Positions 42,100 through 51,310 of a stretch of 64,000 bases of DNA are shown here, one piece after another; position 1 is the first letter of the stretch, and every line of letters starts with the position of its first letter. Where the stretch lies: the NCBI GenBank assembly GCA_963759375.1, contig CAVWYY010000008.1, positions 1 through 64,000 on the forward strand, given 5' to 3'. Position numbers and translations under genes: made by a program. The stretch comes from DASSUW01 sp963759375. GTDB lineage: Bacteria; Actinomycetota; Thermoleophilia; Solirubrobacterales; Solirubrobacteraceae. The notes under the pieces were generated by a model that saw only the letters and a list, made by a program, of their open reading frames with translations, made no database searches and was not told where the DNA came from.

Positions 42100-42372
42100 C
42101 TAGCCGAGGATCTTCTGCTTCTGGGCGGCGAACTCCTCTTCGGTGAGGATGCCGTCATCCCTGAGCTTGGCCAGCTCGCGGAGCTGGGCGATGGGGTCCT
42201 CCTCGGGGGCGGCGGGCGCCGGCGGGGGCTCTTCGTAGGCCGGCTCGGCGTACTGCGGCTGGTCCTGCTGAGACCAGCGCGAGGCCTGACGGCGGGACAC
42301 GCGGTTGCTGACTGCGGTGGCCGTGCCGGCGACAACCGCCGTACGGGCCATGCCGCGAAGCAGTCCGGGCAT
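42100..42372 (-). CDS. SHOCT-domain protein
   Basis: An AAAGGAG ribosome-binding site precedes the ATG at 42372. The 90-residue protein has an N-terminal helix with a weak hydrophobic patch (LLRGMARTAVVAGTATAV), a glutamine/proline/glutamate-rich linker, and a C-terminal SHOCT module (DPIAQLRELAKLRDDGILTE, EEFAAQKQKIL). It is paired with the DUF6325-like gene 17 bp upstream, an arrangement common in actinobacteria. Function unknown; SHOCT modules promote oligomer formation. Confidence 0.75.
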   Translation of the reverse strand: MPGLLRGMARTAVVAGTATAVSNRVSRRQASRWSQQDQPQYAEPAYEEPPPAPAAPEEDPIAQLRELAKLRDDGILTEEEFAAQKQKILG

Positions 42373-42389
42373 ATCAGAAGCTCCTTTGG

Positions 42390-42824
42390 CTAGCTGGTCG
42401 CCGCTTCGGCGGCATCGAGGGACGCGAGGATGGCCTGGACGGGAATGCGGCCGCTGGACGCGAGCTGGCCGCCGGAGCGCCGGATCGCGGCGGCGATCGG
42501 GGCCGCCCAGCGGTTCTCCCAGATCAGGATCGCCGCGAACGTGCCCGGCTCGAGCAGCGCCGCCGCCTCGTCGAGGTCGTCCTGGCCGATCAGCCCTGTG
42601 GACGCTCCCTCGAACTCCGCGAGCTCGTCGATCTCGCCGATCTCCAGGGACGCCGCCGAGCCGTCCTCGCCCTTGGCGAGGAGCGCGATGTCGAGCACCC
42701 GGATGATCCCGCGATCGACGAGGTCGAGGATCATCGGCACGGCCTCGCCGGTCGGGCCGCCGGTGGGCCATTCGATCACGATGTAGTCGATCGGGCCTAT
42801 GTCCTCGAGCTGTCCGTGGTCCAT
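42390..42824 (-). CDS. DUF6325/DUF1269-like protein
   Basis: The ATG at 42824 has AAGGAGG seven bases upstream. The 144-residue protein begins GPIDYIVIEWPTGGPTGEAVP and continues with ILDLVDRGIIRVLDIALLAKGEDG, the pattern of a conserved actinobacterial family without known activity. It shows two alternating beta-alpha units and no membrane segment. It is probably co-transcribed with the SHOCT protein. A stress-related role is often suggested for these pairs but is not shown by the sequence. Confidence 0.7.
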   Translation of the reverse strand: MDHGQLEDIGPIDYIVIEWPTGGPTGEAVPMILDLVDRGIIRVLDIALLAKGEDGSAASLEIGEIDELAEFEGASTGLIGQDDLDEAAALLEPGTFAAILIWENRWAAPIAAAIRRSGGQLASSGRIPVQAILASLDAAEAATS

Positions 42825-42929
42825 CGTTCCTCCTTCTGTGCGGGACGCCAACCTTCGTGCCGTCGCGCGCGGCCCGCATCACCCGATCCGGGTGACGCGG
42901 CGGCCGCGACAGACGAAGACGATCATCGC

Positions 42930-43778
42930 ATGTGCCGCTGGAACGCCTACTTCGGACAGCCGCTCGCGATCGGCGAGCTCCTCTACAAGACGCAGCACGG
43001 CCTCATCGATCAGTCGCTGCACTCCCGCATGGGCTTCGAGACCACCAACGGGGACGGCTTCGGGATCGGCTGGTACCGCGAGGCGGACCGGACGCAGCCC
43101 GGCCGCTACCGCAGCGTCTCGCCGGCGTGGAACGACGCGAACCTGCAGGACCTGTCGTCCCACATCGAGTCGCCGCTCTTCCTCGCCCACATCCGCGCCA
43201 CGACGGGGACGCCCGTGCAGCAGACCAACTGCCACCCGTTCCGCCAGGGCCGCTGGCTGTTCGTGCACAACGGCGTCCTCAATGGGTTCGACACGATCCG
43301 CCGCGCGCTGATGGTCGCGGTCGACCCGTCGCTGTTCGACGGCATCCACGGGACCACCGACTCTGAGGTCCTGTTCTACCTCGCGATCACCCAGGGGCTG
43401 GACGACGACCCGATCGGCGCGGTCGAGCGCGCGGTCGGCCTCGTCGAGGCCACGGCGCGCGCCCACGGCATCGAGCACGCGGTGCAGATGACGCTCGGCT
43501 TCAGTGACGGCGAGCGCCTGTACGCGGTCCGCTACTCGAGCGAGCACAACTCGCGCACCCTGTTCGTGTCCGCCGATCGCGACAGCGTCGTCGCGCTGCA
43601 CCCGGACAACCCGCGGTTCAAGCAGTTCACCGAGGAGGATCGCGTCGTGGTCTCCGAGCCGCTGTCCGACCTCCCGGGCCTGTGGATCGAGGTGCCCGAG
43701 TCGACCGCGCTGATCGTGCAGGCCGGTGCCGACGAGCAGGTGCCGTTCAGCCCGCAGCCGCTGGCCGCGGTGGGCTGA
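42930..43778 (+). CDS. Class II glutamine amidotransferase-like hydrolase (EgtC/YafJ-type)
   Basis: The start is fixed by MCRWNAYFGQP: after methionine removal Cys2 becomes the N-terminal nucleophile of the Ntn-hydrolase fold. Further motifs are NGDGFGIGWYRE, FLAHIRATTGTPVQQTNCHPF and WLFVHNG, and TTDSEVLFYL. The 282-residue length without a synthetase domain fits EgtC/YafJ-type enzymes, which cleave gamma-glutamyl or other amide bonds. No other ergothioneine genes are near, so the substrate is open. The 3' end overlaps the opposing phosphodiesterase by 32 bp. Confidence 0.8.
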   Translation: MCRWNAYFGQPLAIGELLYKTQHGLIDQSLHSRMGFETTNGDGFGIGWYREADRTQPGRYRSVSPAWNDANLQDLSSHIESPLFLAHIRATTGTPVQQTNCHPFRQGRWLFVHNGVLNGFDTIRRALMVAVDPSLFDGIHGTTDSEVLFYLAITQGLDDDPIGAVERAVGLVEATARAHGIEHAVQMTLGFSDGERLYAVRYSSEHNSRTLFVSADRDSVVALHPDNPRFKQFTEEDRVVVSEPLSDLPGLWIEVPESTALIVQAGADEQVPFSPQPLAAVG

Positions 43779-45774
43779 GCGCCGGGGTCTCGGGCTCCTG
43801 CAGCGACCGGCGCCAGCCCTGCAGCAGCCCGTGGACCGCGGCAGCGCCGAGGATCGGCGCGTCGGGCACCGCGAGACGCTCGGACGCGAGGATGAACGCG
43901 CGGGTCTGCGGGCCACCCAGCCCGCCGTGGAACGAGATCAGCTCCTCGAACGCGCACGCGTCGTCCAGTGCCGGGTCGTAGAAGCTGCCGATCATGATGT
44001 CGGCCACGTGCGCGAAGCCGTCGGTGCGCCGCAGGTGCTCGCCGGCCGTAGCGGAGAACGGGGCGAGCGGATCCGCGCCGTCCACCCGGCCCTCGTCGAG
44101 ATAGTTCGCGCCGTCCGCGCCGAGCACCACGGCGCCGTGGGCCGCCGAGCGCACGAGCAGCCAGCCGACGTGCTCGTGTGAGCGGAGCGCGTTGAGCAGC
44201 TCCGGGTGGTGCTCGTCGATCTCCTCGAGCGTCATCCGCCGCTTGACGTCCATCAGGTAGACGAGCCCGAGGTTGCCGGAGCCCAGGACGACGACGTCGC
44301 GGTCGGACACGTCGTTCTTCGGGCGCTTGTCCGGCGTGCGGCCGGTGGCCTCGCCGACGGCGTGCTTGACCATGGCGTCCTGCTCGTCGCCGCCGGCGAT
44401 GGCGGCGACGTGGCCGCGGCCGAGCGAGCGCTCGACCAGCTCGTCGAGCCCGTAGCCGTTGCGCTGCTTGAACGTGGCGCCCTGGGTCTGCCCGTGGTCG
44501 GAGAGCACGACGATCTCGTACGGCCGCGGCGCGAACCGGCGCGCCCGGGCCAGGCGGCCGAACTGCTCGTCGAGCTTGCGCAGCGCCTCGAGCGTGTCCG
44601 CCCGGTACAGGCCGGAGTGGTGCGCGACCTCGTCGTAGCTCGAGAACGTCGCGTAGACCGCCGGCCGGCCGCGCATCATGTCCGTCATCACCGCGTAGAC
44701 GATGAGGTCGCGGACGAACACGCACATCGCCGCGCGCATCAGCGGATAGATGCCGCCGCGGTGGCCGCGCGGGCGGACGTCGCGGCGCGTGGCGCGCGTC
44801 GAGGCGGTCACCTCGAGGACGAGCTCCCAGAAGAACAGCACCAGCGTGCGCGTGACGTTGAACCCGTTGGCCAGGAACGCGCGGTAGCCGGGGTTCGCCT
44901 GCTTCTCGGCGTCGATCCGGCTGACGGTGAGGATCGCCTCCTCGGCCTCGCCCGAGAGCAGGTTGCCGCGGCTCGTTCCGCCGTCGACGAGCAGCCCGAC
45001 CCCGGTGGCGTGGCGGCGCTCGATCTCGGCGCAGTCCTCCGGTGACGAGCACGCCATCAGCAGGCCGCTCTCCTTCTCGACCCAGCGGAACGCCGGGATG
45101 TCCTCGTTGGACCCGAGCAGGATGCCGGCCTGGCTCGCGCCGGTCTGCGACGACAGGTCGGTCTCCCACTCGATCAGCCGGTAGTCGCCCTCGGCGATCC
45201 AGCTCGCCATGTTCGGCGCGCTTCCGTCGCGCATCGCGTCGCGCAGCACCGGCAGCGCGAGCCCGTCGATCTCCAGGAAGATGATCCCCGGCGCGTTCGT
45301 ACGCTCCCCGCCGCCCAGCCGCCGGGCGATCCTGCGTGTGACGCGGACGGTGTACTCGTCGTCGTCGTTGGTGCCGAGGATCACCTGCAGGCACGTGCTG
45401 ATCGCCGAGATCGCCAGCGCGCCGAGCAGCGCGTCGGCGAACCCGTCGATGTGCACGTCGGACGGGATCGCGTCGGCGGCGAGCTGCAGCGCGAGGGCGT
45501 CGGCGAGCAGGACGAGGATGAAGCCGATCCCGATCATGTACGGCAGGCGGAACGCGGCGAGGATCGGCGGCAGCACCGCGTTGACCACGGCGACCAGGGC
45601 GGCGACCAGGAACGCCGCGCCGGTGTGGTCGAGCGTCAGCCCGGGCACGATCCAGGACGCGAGCCAGACCGACGCGGCCGCGACGACCCACCCGATCAGC
45701 AGGCGCCAGGGCCGCAGTCGCGGCGCCGCTGGCTCCCAGGTCGCCAGCTCGCCGTACGGCTCGGTCAGGCTCAT
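43747..45774 (-). CDS. Phage-holin-4-like membrane domain fused to type I phosphodiesterase/alkaline-phosphatase-like domain
   Basis: The 675-residue protein begins with four hydrophobic helices (about residues 25-135) including GWVVAAASVWLASWIVPGL and ALVAVVNAVLPPILAAFRLP, the pattern of the mycobacterial holin-4 (PF04020) family. A phosphodiesterase/nucleotide-pyrophosphatase domain follows: metal-binding IIFLEIDGLA, nucleophile region LSSQTGASQAGILLGSN, then SSYDEVAHHSG and VLSDHGQTQGATF. The catalytic domain is predicted on the cytoplasmic or outer face depending on helix number, which I cannot decide. It may cleave a phosphodiester of a lipid or wall polymer. It starts 13 bp from the end of the MFS gene on the same strand. 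Confidence 0.75.
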   Translation of the reverse strand: MSLTEPYGELATWEPAAPRLRPWRLLIGWVVAAASVWLASWIVPGLTLDHTGAAFLVAALVAVVNAVLPPILAAFRLPYMIGIGFILVLLADALALQLAADAIPSDVHIDGFADALLGALAISAISTCLQVILGTNDDDEYTVRVTRRIARRLGGGERTNAPGIIFLEIDGLALPVLRDAMRDGSAPNMASWIAEGDYRLIEWETDLSSQTGASQAGILLGSNEDIPAFRWVEKESGLLMACSSPEDCAEIERRHATGVGLLVDGGTSRGNLLSGEAEEAILTVSRIDAEKQANPGYRAFLANGFNVTRTLVLFFWELVLEVTASTRATRRDVRPRGHRGGIYPLMRAAMCVFVRDLIVYAVMTDMMRGRPAVYATFSSYDEVAHHSGLYRADTLEALRKLDEQFGRLARARRFAPRPYEIVVLSDHGQTQGATFKQRNGYGLDELVERSLGRGHVAAIAGGDEQDAMVKHAVGEATGRTPDKRPKNDVSDRDVVVLGSGNLGLVYLMDVKRRMTLEEIDEHHPELLNALRSHEHVGWLLVRSAAHGAVVLGADGANYLDEGRVDGADPLAPFSATAGEHLRRTDGFAHVADIMIGSFYDPALDDACAFEELISFHGGLGGPQTRAFILASERLAVPDAPILGAAAVHGLLQGWRRSLQEPETPALSPPRPAAAG

Positions 45775-45787
45775 GAGTGGAAATGTG

Positions 45788-46939
45788 TCAGGTGTCGTCC
45801 GCCTGAGGCAATCCTCCTTTTCGGGTGAGGGGGGCGATGCGGGCGAGCAGGGCGATCGCAGCGGTCGACGCGACGACCGGCACGAGCGCCGTGCGGAACG
45901 ACGTCGCGCCCGCGAGCGCGCCGACCAGCGGGGGGCCGAGGACGAACGCGCTGTAGCCGATCGTCGTGACCAGTGAGACCGCGGTGGCGCTGCGGCCCGG
46001 CGCGCTGCGGCCGGCGAGCGACAGCGTCGTCGGCACGATCGGCGCCAGCGCGAAGCCCACGATCAGCAGGCCGGCGGCCGCCACGCCCGGTGCCTCCGCG
46101 GCCACCACCACGACCATGCCGGCGCTCGCGAGCAGCCCGGCCGTGGTCATGACGCGCCGCTCGTCGGCCACCGAGCCGAACAGGAGCCGCCCGACGAGCG
46201 AGGCGCCATGGAACGCCGCCAGGCCCGCGCCGGCGAGCAGCCCGCCGGCTGCCAGCGTGTCGCGCAGGAACAGCGCGGCGTAGCCCTCGATGGCGCCGTC
46301 GCCGAAGAAGCAGAGGGTGCACATCGCGACCGCCAGCGCGATCGCGGGGATCCGCAGCAGCTGCAGGCGGCTCCCGGCGGCCTCGGGCGCGTCGGGATCG
46401 TGGTGCGGCGGCAGCGGCACGAACACGGCCGCGCCGGCCACGGCGACGTAGAAGCCGGCCGCGATGCCGTACATGCTCGCTCCGGCGGCGCCCGCGAGCA
46501 GCGCGCCGATGGCGGCGGCCGCCGAGAAGCCGGCGTGCAGGTGGATCATCGCCCGCTCGCTGTAGGTCCGCTCGTAGTCGGCGCCGACCGCGTTGGCGCC
46601 CAGGTCGAGGAAGCCGCTGGCGATCCCGTACAGCCCGAGGGTCGGCCACAGCGCGGCGCGGGCGTCGACGGCCGACAGCAGCGCGAAGCTCGCCGCGAAC
46701 CCGGCGGCCCCGGCGACGATCACCGCGCGGCGGCCGACGCGGTCGGCGAGCGGCCCGGCGACGGCCAGCGTGCCGATCGACGTCGCGGACATGACGGCGA
46801 GCGCCGAGCCGAGGGCGGCCGGCGTGAGATCGCGCGTGGCGACCAGGTGCGGGATCAGGACCGCGAACACGCCGACCTGAAGGCCCAGGCCGCCGAAGAG
46901 AATCGCGGCGATCCGCTTTGCGGACTGTCGGCTCGTCAA
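45788..46939 (-). CDS. MFS transporter
   Basis: The TTG at 46939 is the best start in frame; 383 residues with about 12 hydrophobic helices. SIGTLAVAGPLADRVGRRAVIVAG is the loop 2-3 motif, and GRLLFGSVADERRVMTT the matching one in the second half. The short loops and the ASGFLDLGANAVG segment resemble the fucose-permease-like branch (FHS), which imports sugars, but exporters share these features. It is divergent from the APC permease with a 42-bp gap, and a phosphodiesterase gene follows it. Confidence 0.75.
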   Translation of the reverse strand: MTSRQSAKRIAAILFGGLGLQVGVFAVLIPHLVATRDLTPAALGSALAVMSATSIGTLAVAGPLADRVGRRAVIVAGAAGFAASFALLSAVDARAALWPTLGLYGIASGFLDLGANAVGADYERTYSERAMIHLHAGFSAAAAIGALLAGAAGASMYGIAAGFYVAVAGAAVFVPLPPHHDPDAPEAAGSRLQLLRIPAIALAVAMCTLCFFGDGAIEGYAALFLRDTLAAGGLLAGAGLAAFHGASLVGRLLFGSVADERRVMTTAGLLASAGMVVVVAAEAPGVAAAGLLIVGFALAPIVPTTLSLAGRSAPGRSATAVSLVTTIGYSAFVLGPPLVGALAGATSFRTALVPVVASTAAIALLARIAPLTRKGGLPQADDT

Positions 46940-46981
46940 CGGTGCTTTACACGGCCCCCACGAACCGCATACGCTAGCCAC

Positions 46982-48503
46982 GTGGGCGTGCTCGAAGTCG
47001 GGCCGACCGGGTCGGGAACGCCCGCCGTCGGCGACAAGGGTCTCAAAAAGGATGCGCTCGGCTTCGTGTCGAGCTGCGTGATCGGCGTCGCCTCGACGGC
47101 GCCGGGCTACTCGCTGGCGGCGTCGCTCGGCTTCGTCGTCGCGGTCGCGGGCGTCGGGCTGCAGGCGCCGGCGGTGCTGCTGGTGGCGTTCGTCCCGATG
47201 CTGCTGATCGCGTCGGCCTACTACTACATGAACCGCGCGGACCCGGACTGCGGCACGACGTTCTCGTGGGTCACCCGCGCGCTCGGGCCGTCGACCGGCT
47301 GGATCGGCGGCTGGGCGATCGTCGTCGCCGACGTGATCGTCATGGCCAACCTCGCGCAGATCGCGGGGCTCTACTCGTTCCTGCTCGTCGGCTGGCAGAG
47401 CGCCGCCGACTCGGTGTTCGCGGTGACGCTCGTCGGCGTCGTGTGGATCGCGGTCATGACCACGATCTGCGTGATCGGCATCGAGCTGTCCGCGCGCACG
47501 CAGGTGGGGCTGCTCGGCGCCGAGATCATCACGCTGGTGCTGTTCTCGGTCGTCGCGCTGGTCAAGGTGGCGAGCGGCGACGCCGGCCCCGAGTCCGTCG
47601 ACCCGAGCCTCTCGTGGCTGAACCCGTTCGCGATCGACTCGACGAGCGCGCTGATCAGCGGCGTGCTGATCGCGGTGTTCATCTACTGGGGCTGGGACAG
47701 CACTGTCACCGTCAACGAGGAGAGCCGGGATGCCACCGAGGGCCCGGGCAAAGCGGCGCTTCTCGCGACCGTGATCCTGCTGGCGATCTACGTGATCGTC
47801 GCCTACGCGGCGCAGGCCTACGGCGGGACGCAGCAGCTGATCGACAACGCCGACGACGTGCTCAGCGTGCTCGGGCACCGAGGTGTTCGGCTCGCCGCTC
47901 GACAAGATCCTCATCATCGCCGTGCTGACGTCGGCCGCCGCGTCGACCCAGACGACGATCCTGCCGACGGCCAGGACCAGCCTGTCGATGGCGCGGGCGG
48001 GCGCGATGCCCGAGGCGCTCGGCAGGATCCACCCGCGGTTCCTGACGCCGCACGTCTCGACGATCCTCATGGGCGTTCTGTCGATCGTCTGGTACGTCGG
48101 GCTGACCATCGTCAGCGAGAACATCCTGTTCGACTCGATCGCCGCGCTCGGCCTGATGATCGCCTTCTACTACGGCCTGACCGGGTTCGCGTGCACGGTC
48201 TACTACCGGCACCGGGTCTTCGAGTCGGTGAAGTCGTTCTTCCTGATCGGCGTCGGGCCGACGCTCGGCGGCCTGATCCTGGCGGCGATCTTCGTCAAGT
48301 CCTGTTACGACCTGTCCAAGCCGGAGAACTCGGAGTCCGGCGACTCGTGGTTCGGGCTCGGGCCGCCGCTGGTCATCGGACTCGGGTTCCTGCTGCTCGG
48401 CGTGGTGCTCATGCTGCTGTGGCGGATCGAGCACAAGGACTTCTTCAAGCGCAAGCGCGAGGTCATCGGCATGCCTCTCCAGGGGCCCACGGTCACCGAG
48501 TAG
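46982..48503 (+). CDS. APC-superfamily amino acid permease; apparent frameshift
   Basis: A GTG start leads to 12 hydrophobic helices, beginning GLKKDALGFVSSCVIGVASTAPGYSLAASLG, a signature of the APC branch. The frame breaks at about 47873: dropping one G from a GGG run restores VLGTEVFGSPLDK and the rest of the protein, giving 506 residues of normal length. Both halves have intact helices. Without correction the second half would look like a separate gene starting at 47883. A universal stress protein follows with no gap, so the two are probably translated together. Confidence 0.75.
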
Positions 48504-48920
48504 ATGCCCGGACCGATCCTCGTCGGCTATGACGGAACCGGGGGCGCCAAGGCCGCTCTCGCGGAGGCCCTGCGCCTGGCCGGCCCGCTCGGCGCCGAGA
48601 TCGTCCTCGGCTTCGCGTACCACGCGACCCCGCTCGGCGGGAACCCGCACGAGATGGACGACCTGCTGCGCGACCGCGGCCGGACGGTGATGGAGGAGGC
48701 GCTCCAGCAGGTGAAGGCCGCCGGCGTCGAGGGCCGGGGCGAGCTGGTCAACGACAAGCCCGCCGAGGGCTTGGCCGACCTGGCCGCCTCCGAGGGCGCG
48801 CAGATGGTCATCGTCGGCTCCTACAGCGAGCCGCCGCTGAAGGCGCTGATCGTCGGCTCGACGCCGCTGCGCCTGCCGCACGTGACCGACGTGCCGGTGC
48901 TCATCGTCCGCGGTAGCTAG
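48504..48920 (+). CDS. Universal stress protein (UspA family)
   Basis: The 138-residue single USP domain begins PILVGYDGTGGAKAALAEAL. The nucleotide-binding motif G-x2-G-x9-GS is seen in degenerate form as GSYSEPPLKALIVGSTPLRL, so ATP binding is likely but not certain. Fusion or coupling of USPs with permeases is common, and here the start codon directly follows the permease stop. It shares the palindromic tetranucleotide CTAG (48917-48920) as stop codon with the opposing gene. Confidence 0.8.
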   Translation: MPGPILVGYDGTGGAKAALAEALRLAGPLGAEIVLGFAYHATPLGGNPHEMDDLLRDRGRTVMEEALQQVKAAGVEGRGELVNDKPAEGLADLAASEGAQMVIVGSYSEPPLKALIVGSTPLRLPHVTDVPVLIVRGS

Positions 48921-49537
48921 GGCGCAACCGCGAGCACGGTGACCGTGCCGGGCGCAACCTCGGTGAGGCCGGCGTCGACGACGCGCGCGGCGAGGTCGTC
49001 GCGGCGACACGCGCTTGCGAACGCGTCGGGCGGCGGCACGAGCACCTGCGCCGGGCAGCCGGCGGCGACCCAGTCCTCGAGCGTCCCGGTGTCGGCCGCC
49101 AGCACGGCGGCGTGCGCGACCTGCGCGATCGTCTTGCCGGAGCTCATCTCCAGGGCCGGGTTGATCAGGTAGGTGACGCCGTCGCCCGGCGGTGCGGTCT
49201 CCGGCGGCGGCTCGAGCTCAGAGCTCATCGCCTGCAGGCGCTCGAGCAGCGGACCCCGCTCGGAGCGCCGGCGGGGCGGGATCGCCACCGCGGCCTCGCC
49301 GTCGGGGTCGCCGGAGAGCGCGTGCGGCTCCTCGAGCACCTGGTGCCACTGGCTCGGGTTGCGGGCCCGCAGGCAGACCTTGCCGGGCCGCGGCCGCCAC
49401 TCGGCGAGCGCCGGGTCGTCGGCGAACTCCCGCACGCAGGCCACGGCCGCCGCGCCGGCCAGCTCACCGGCGCGAGCGAGCGCGGTCACGACTCCGCGCT
49501 GGAGCACGAGGTACATCCGCAGCGGGTCGTCGTTCAC
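48917..49537 (-). CDS. PTH2-like (peptidyl-tRNA hydrolase II fold) protein
   Basis: A GTG start overlaps the stop of the GH15 gene. The 206-residue protein reads MYLVLQRGVVTALARAGELAGAAAVACVREF near its N-terminus and MSSGKTIAQVAHAAVLAAD in the second half, matching the GKxxAQxxHA signature of PTH2 proteins. The canonical enzymes are about 120 residues; here two related halves seem to be joined, so catalysis is uncertain. It may recycle peptidyl-tRNAs or serve another role. It follows the glucoamylase-like gene in an operon. Confidence 0.6.
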   Translation of the reverse strand: MNDDPLRMYLVLQRGVVTALARAGELAGAAAVACVREFADDPALAEWRPRPGKVCLRARNPSQWHQVLEEPHALSGDPDGEAAVAIPPRRRSERGPLLERLQAMSSELEPPPETAPPGDGVTYLINPALEMSSGKTIAQVAHAAVLAADTGTLEDWVAAGCPAQVLVPPPDAFASACRRDDLAARVVDAGLTEVAPGTVTVLAVAP

Positions 49538-51279
49538 AGGACCGTCCCGGCGCTGGTCACGAGCGCCACGTGCGTGAACGCCTGCGGGAAGTTGCCGATC
49601 AGCCGGCCGGTCGCCGGGTCGTACTCCTCGGCGAACAGGCCGACGTCGTTGGCCAGGCCGGCCAGGCGGTCGTACAGCGCGCGGGCCTCGTCCCGGCGGC
49701 CGGCCATCGCCAGCGCGTCGGCGAGCCAGAAGCTGCAGGGCAGGAACGCGCCCTCGCCGGGCGGTAGGCCGTCGTCGGCCTCCTCGGTCGGGTAGCGCAG
49801 CACGAAGCCGTCGCTGACCAGCTCGCGCTGGATCGCCTCGATGGTGCCGACCACGCGGGGGTCGTCGCCAGGTAGGAAGCCGACGCGCGGGATGAGCAGC
49901 AGCGCGGCGTCGAGCGCCTGCGAGCCATACGACTGCGTGAACGTTTTGCGCTCGGCGTCCCAGCCCTCCTTGCAGACCTGGGCGTGGATCTCCTGGCCCT
50001 GTCGGCGCCAGCGGTCGGCGTCCCCGGGCTGGCCGAAGCGCTCGACCGTCTGGGCCGCGCGGTCGAACGCCACCCACGCCATGACCTTGGAGTGCACGAA
50101 GTGCCGGCGCGGCCCGCGGACTTCCCAGATGCCTTCGTCGGGCTGGTCCCAGGCGCCCTCCAGGAAGTCGAGCACCACCCGCTGGAACCGCCAGGCGTGC
50201 TCGTCCGGCGGCAGGCCGTGCTCGCGGGCCCGCAGCAGCGCGTCCATCAGCTCGCCGTACACGTCGAGCTGGAACTGCTCCGATGCGGCGTTCCCGATGC
50301 GCACCGGCCGGGAGCCCTCGTAGCCGCTCAGCCAGTCGAGCTCGAGCTCCGTGAGGCGGCGTTCGCCGGCGCAGCCGTACATGATCTGCATGTCGCGCGG
50401 GTCCCCCGCGACGGCGCGCAGCAGCCAGTCGCGCCACGCGCCGGCCTCCTCGACGAAGCCGCCGTTGAGCATCGCGTCGAGCACGAGCGTGGCGTCGCGC
50501 ACCCAGCAGTACCGGTAGTCCCAGTTGCGCACGCCGCCGAGCTTCTCGGGCAGCGACGTCGTCGGCGCGGCGACGATGCCGCCGGTCGGCGCGTAGGTCA
50601 GCGCCTTCAGCGTGAGCAGCGAGCGCCGCACCAGCTGGTCGCCGTGATCGCACCTGTCGATCCACTCGCGGCACCACCGCTCGGTGTCCGCGACCGCGGC
50701 GGCCGCCGGGACGGGCGCCGGCTCGGGCTCGTGCGACGCGTACCACGTGAGCACGAACGGCACCTCGTCGCCCTCCGACACGGCGAACGACGCCCGCGTC
50801 GTGTAGTTCTCGCCGCGGGTCTCCACCGACGTGTCGAGCCGTAGTGCGTCCGGCCCGGCGACGGCGAGCAGGTAGTCGCCGTGCCGGCGCGTCCACGGCA
50901 CGACGTGGCCGTAGTCGAACCGGATGACCAGCTCCATCTCGACCTCGACGCGGCCCTTCACGCCCTGCACGAGCCGGACGACGTCGGGCGCCTCGCCGCG
51001 CGGCGGCATGCAGTCGACCACCCGCACCACGCCGTCCTCGGTGTGGAACTCGGTCTCGAGGATCAGCGTGTCCTCCCGGTAGCGCCTCTCGGCGCGTCGG
51101 ACGCCACCCTTCGGGGCGATCCGCCAGCGCCCGTTGCGCCGGTCGCCGAGCAGCGCCGCGAAGCAGGCCGGCGAGTCGAACCGCGGCAGGCACAACCAGT
51201 CGATCGAGCCGTCGCGACCGACGAGCGCAGCCGTCTGCGTGTCGCCGATGAGCGCGTAGTCCTCGATCGGGAGGGCCAT
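49534..51279 (-). CDS. Glycoside hydrolase family 15 (glucoamylase/trehalase-like)
   Basis: The 581-residue cytosolic protein begins PIEDYALIGDTQTAALVGRDG, followed by SIDWLCLPRFDSPACFAALL, the N-terminal beta-sandwich signature of bacterial GH15. The (alpha/alpha)6 barrel follows, with LGGVRNWDYRYCWVRDATLVLDA, and the second catalytic region near EGAFLPCSFWLADALAMAGR. Actinobacterial members include glucoamylases, dextran glucosidases and trehalases, all using water to invert an alpha-glycoside. There is no signal peptide, so the substrate is likely an internal alpha-glucan or trehalose. It starts 31 bp after the acyl-CoA dehydrogenase. Confidence 0.85.
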   Translation of the reverse strand: MALPIEDYALIGDTQTAALVGRDGSIDWLCLPRFDSPACFAALLGDRRNGRWRIAPKGGVRRAERRYREDTLILETEFHTEDGVVRVVDCMPPRGEAPDVVRLVQGVKGRVEVEMELVIRFDYGHVVPWTRRHGDYLLAVAGPDALRLDTSVETRGENYTTRASFAVSEGDEVPFVLTWYASHEPEPAPVPAAAAVADTERWCREWIDRCDHGDQLVRRSLLTLKALTYAPTGGIVAAPTTSLPEKLGGVRNWDYRYCWVRDATLVLDAMLNGGFVEEAGAWRDWLLRAVAGDPRDMQIMYGCAGERRLTELELDWLSGYEGSRPVRIGNAASEQFQLDVYGELMDALLRAREHGLPPDEHAWRFQRVVLDFLEGAWDQPDEGIWEVRGPRRHFVHSKVMAWVAFDRAAQTVERFGQPGDADRWRRQGQEIHAQVCKEGWDAERKTFTQSYGSQALDAALLLIPRVGFLPGDDPRVVGTIEAIQRELVSDGFVLRYPTEEADDGLPPGEGAFLPCSFWLADALAMAGRRDEARALYDRLAGLANDVGLFAEEYDPATGRLIGNFPQAFTHVALVTSAGTVL

Positions 51280-51310
51280 CAGATGGTCGAGGACGTCGCG
51301 GCCTCGGCCA

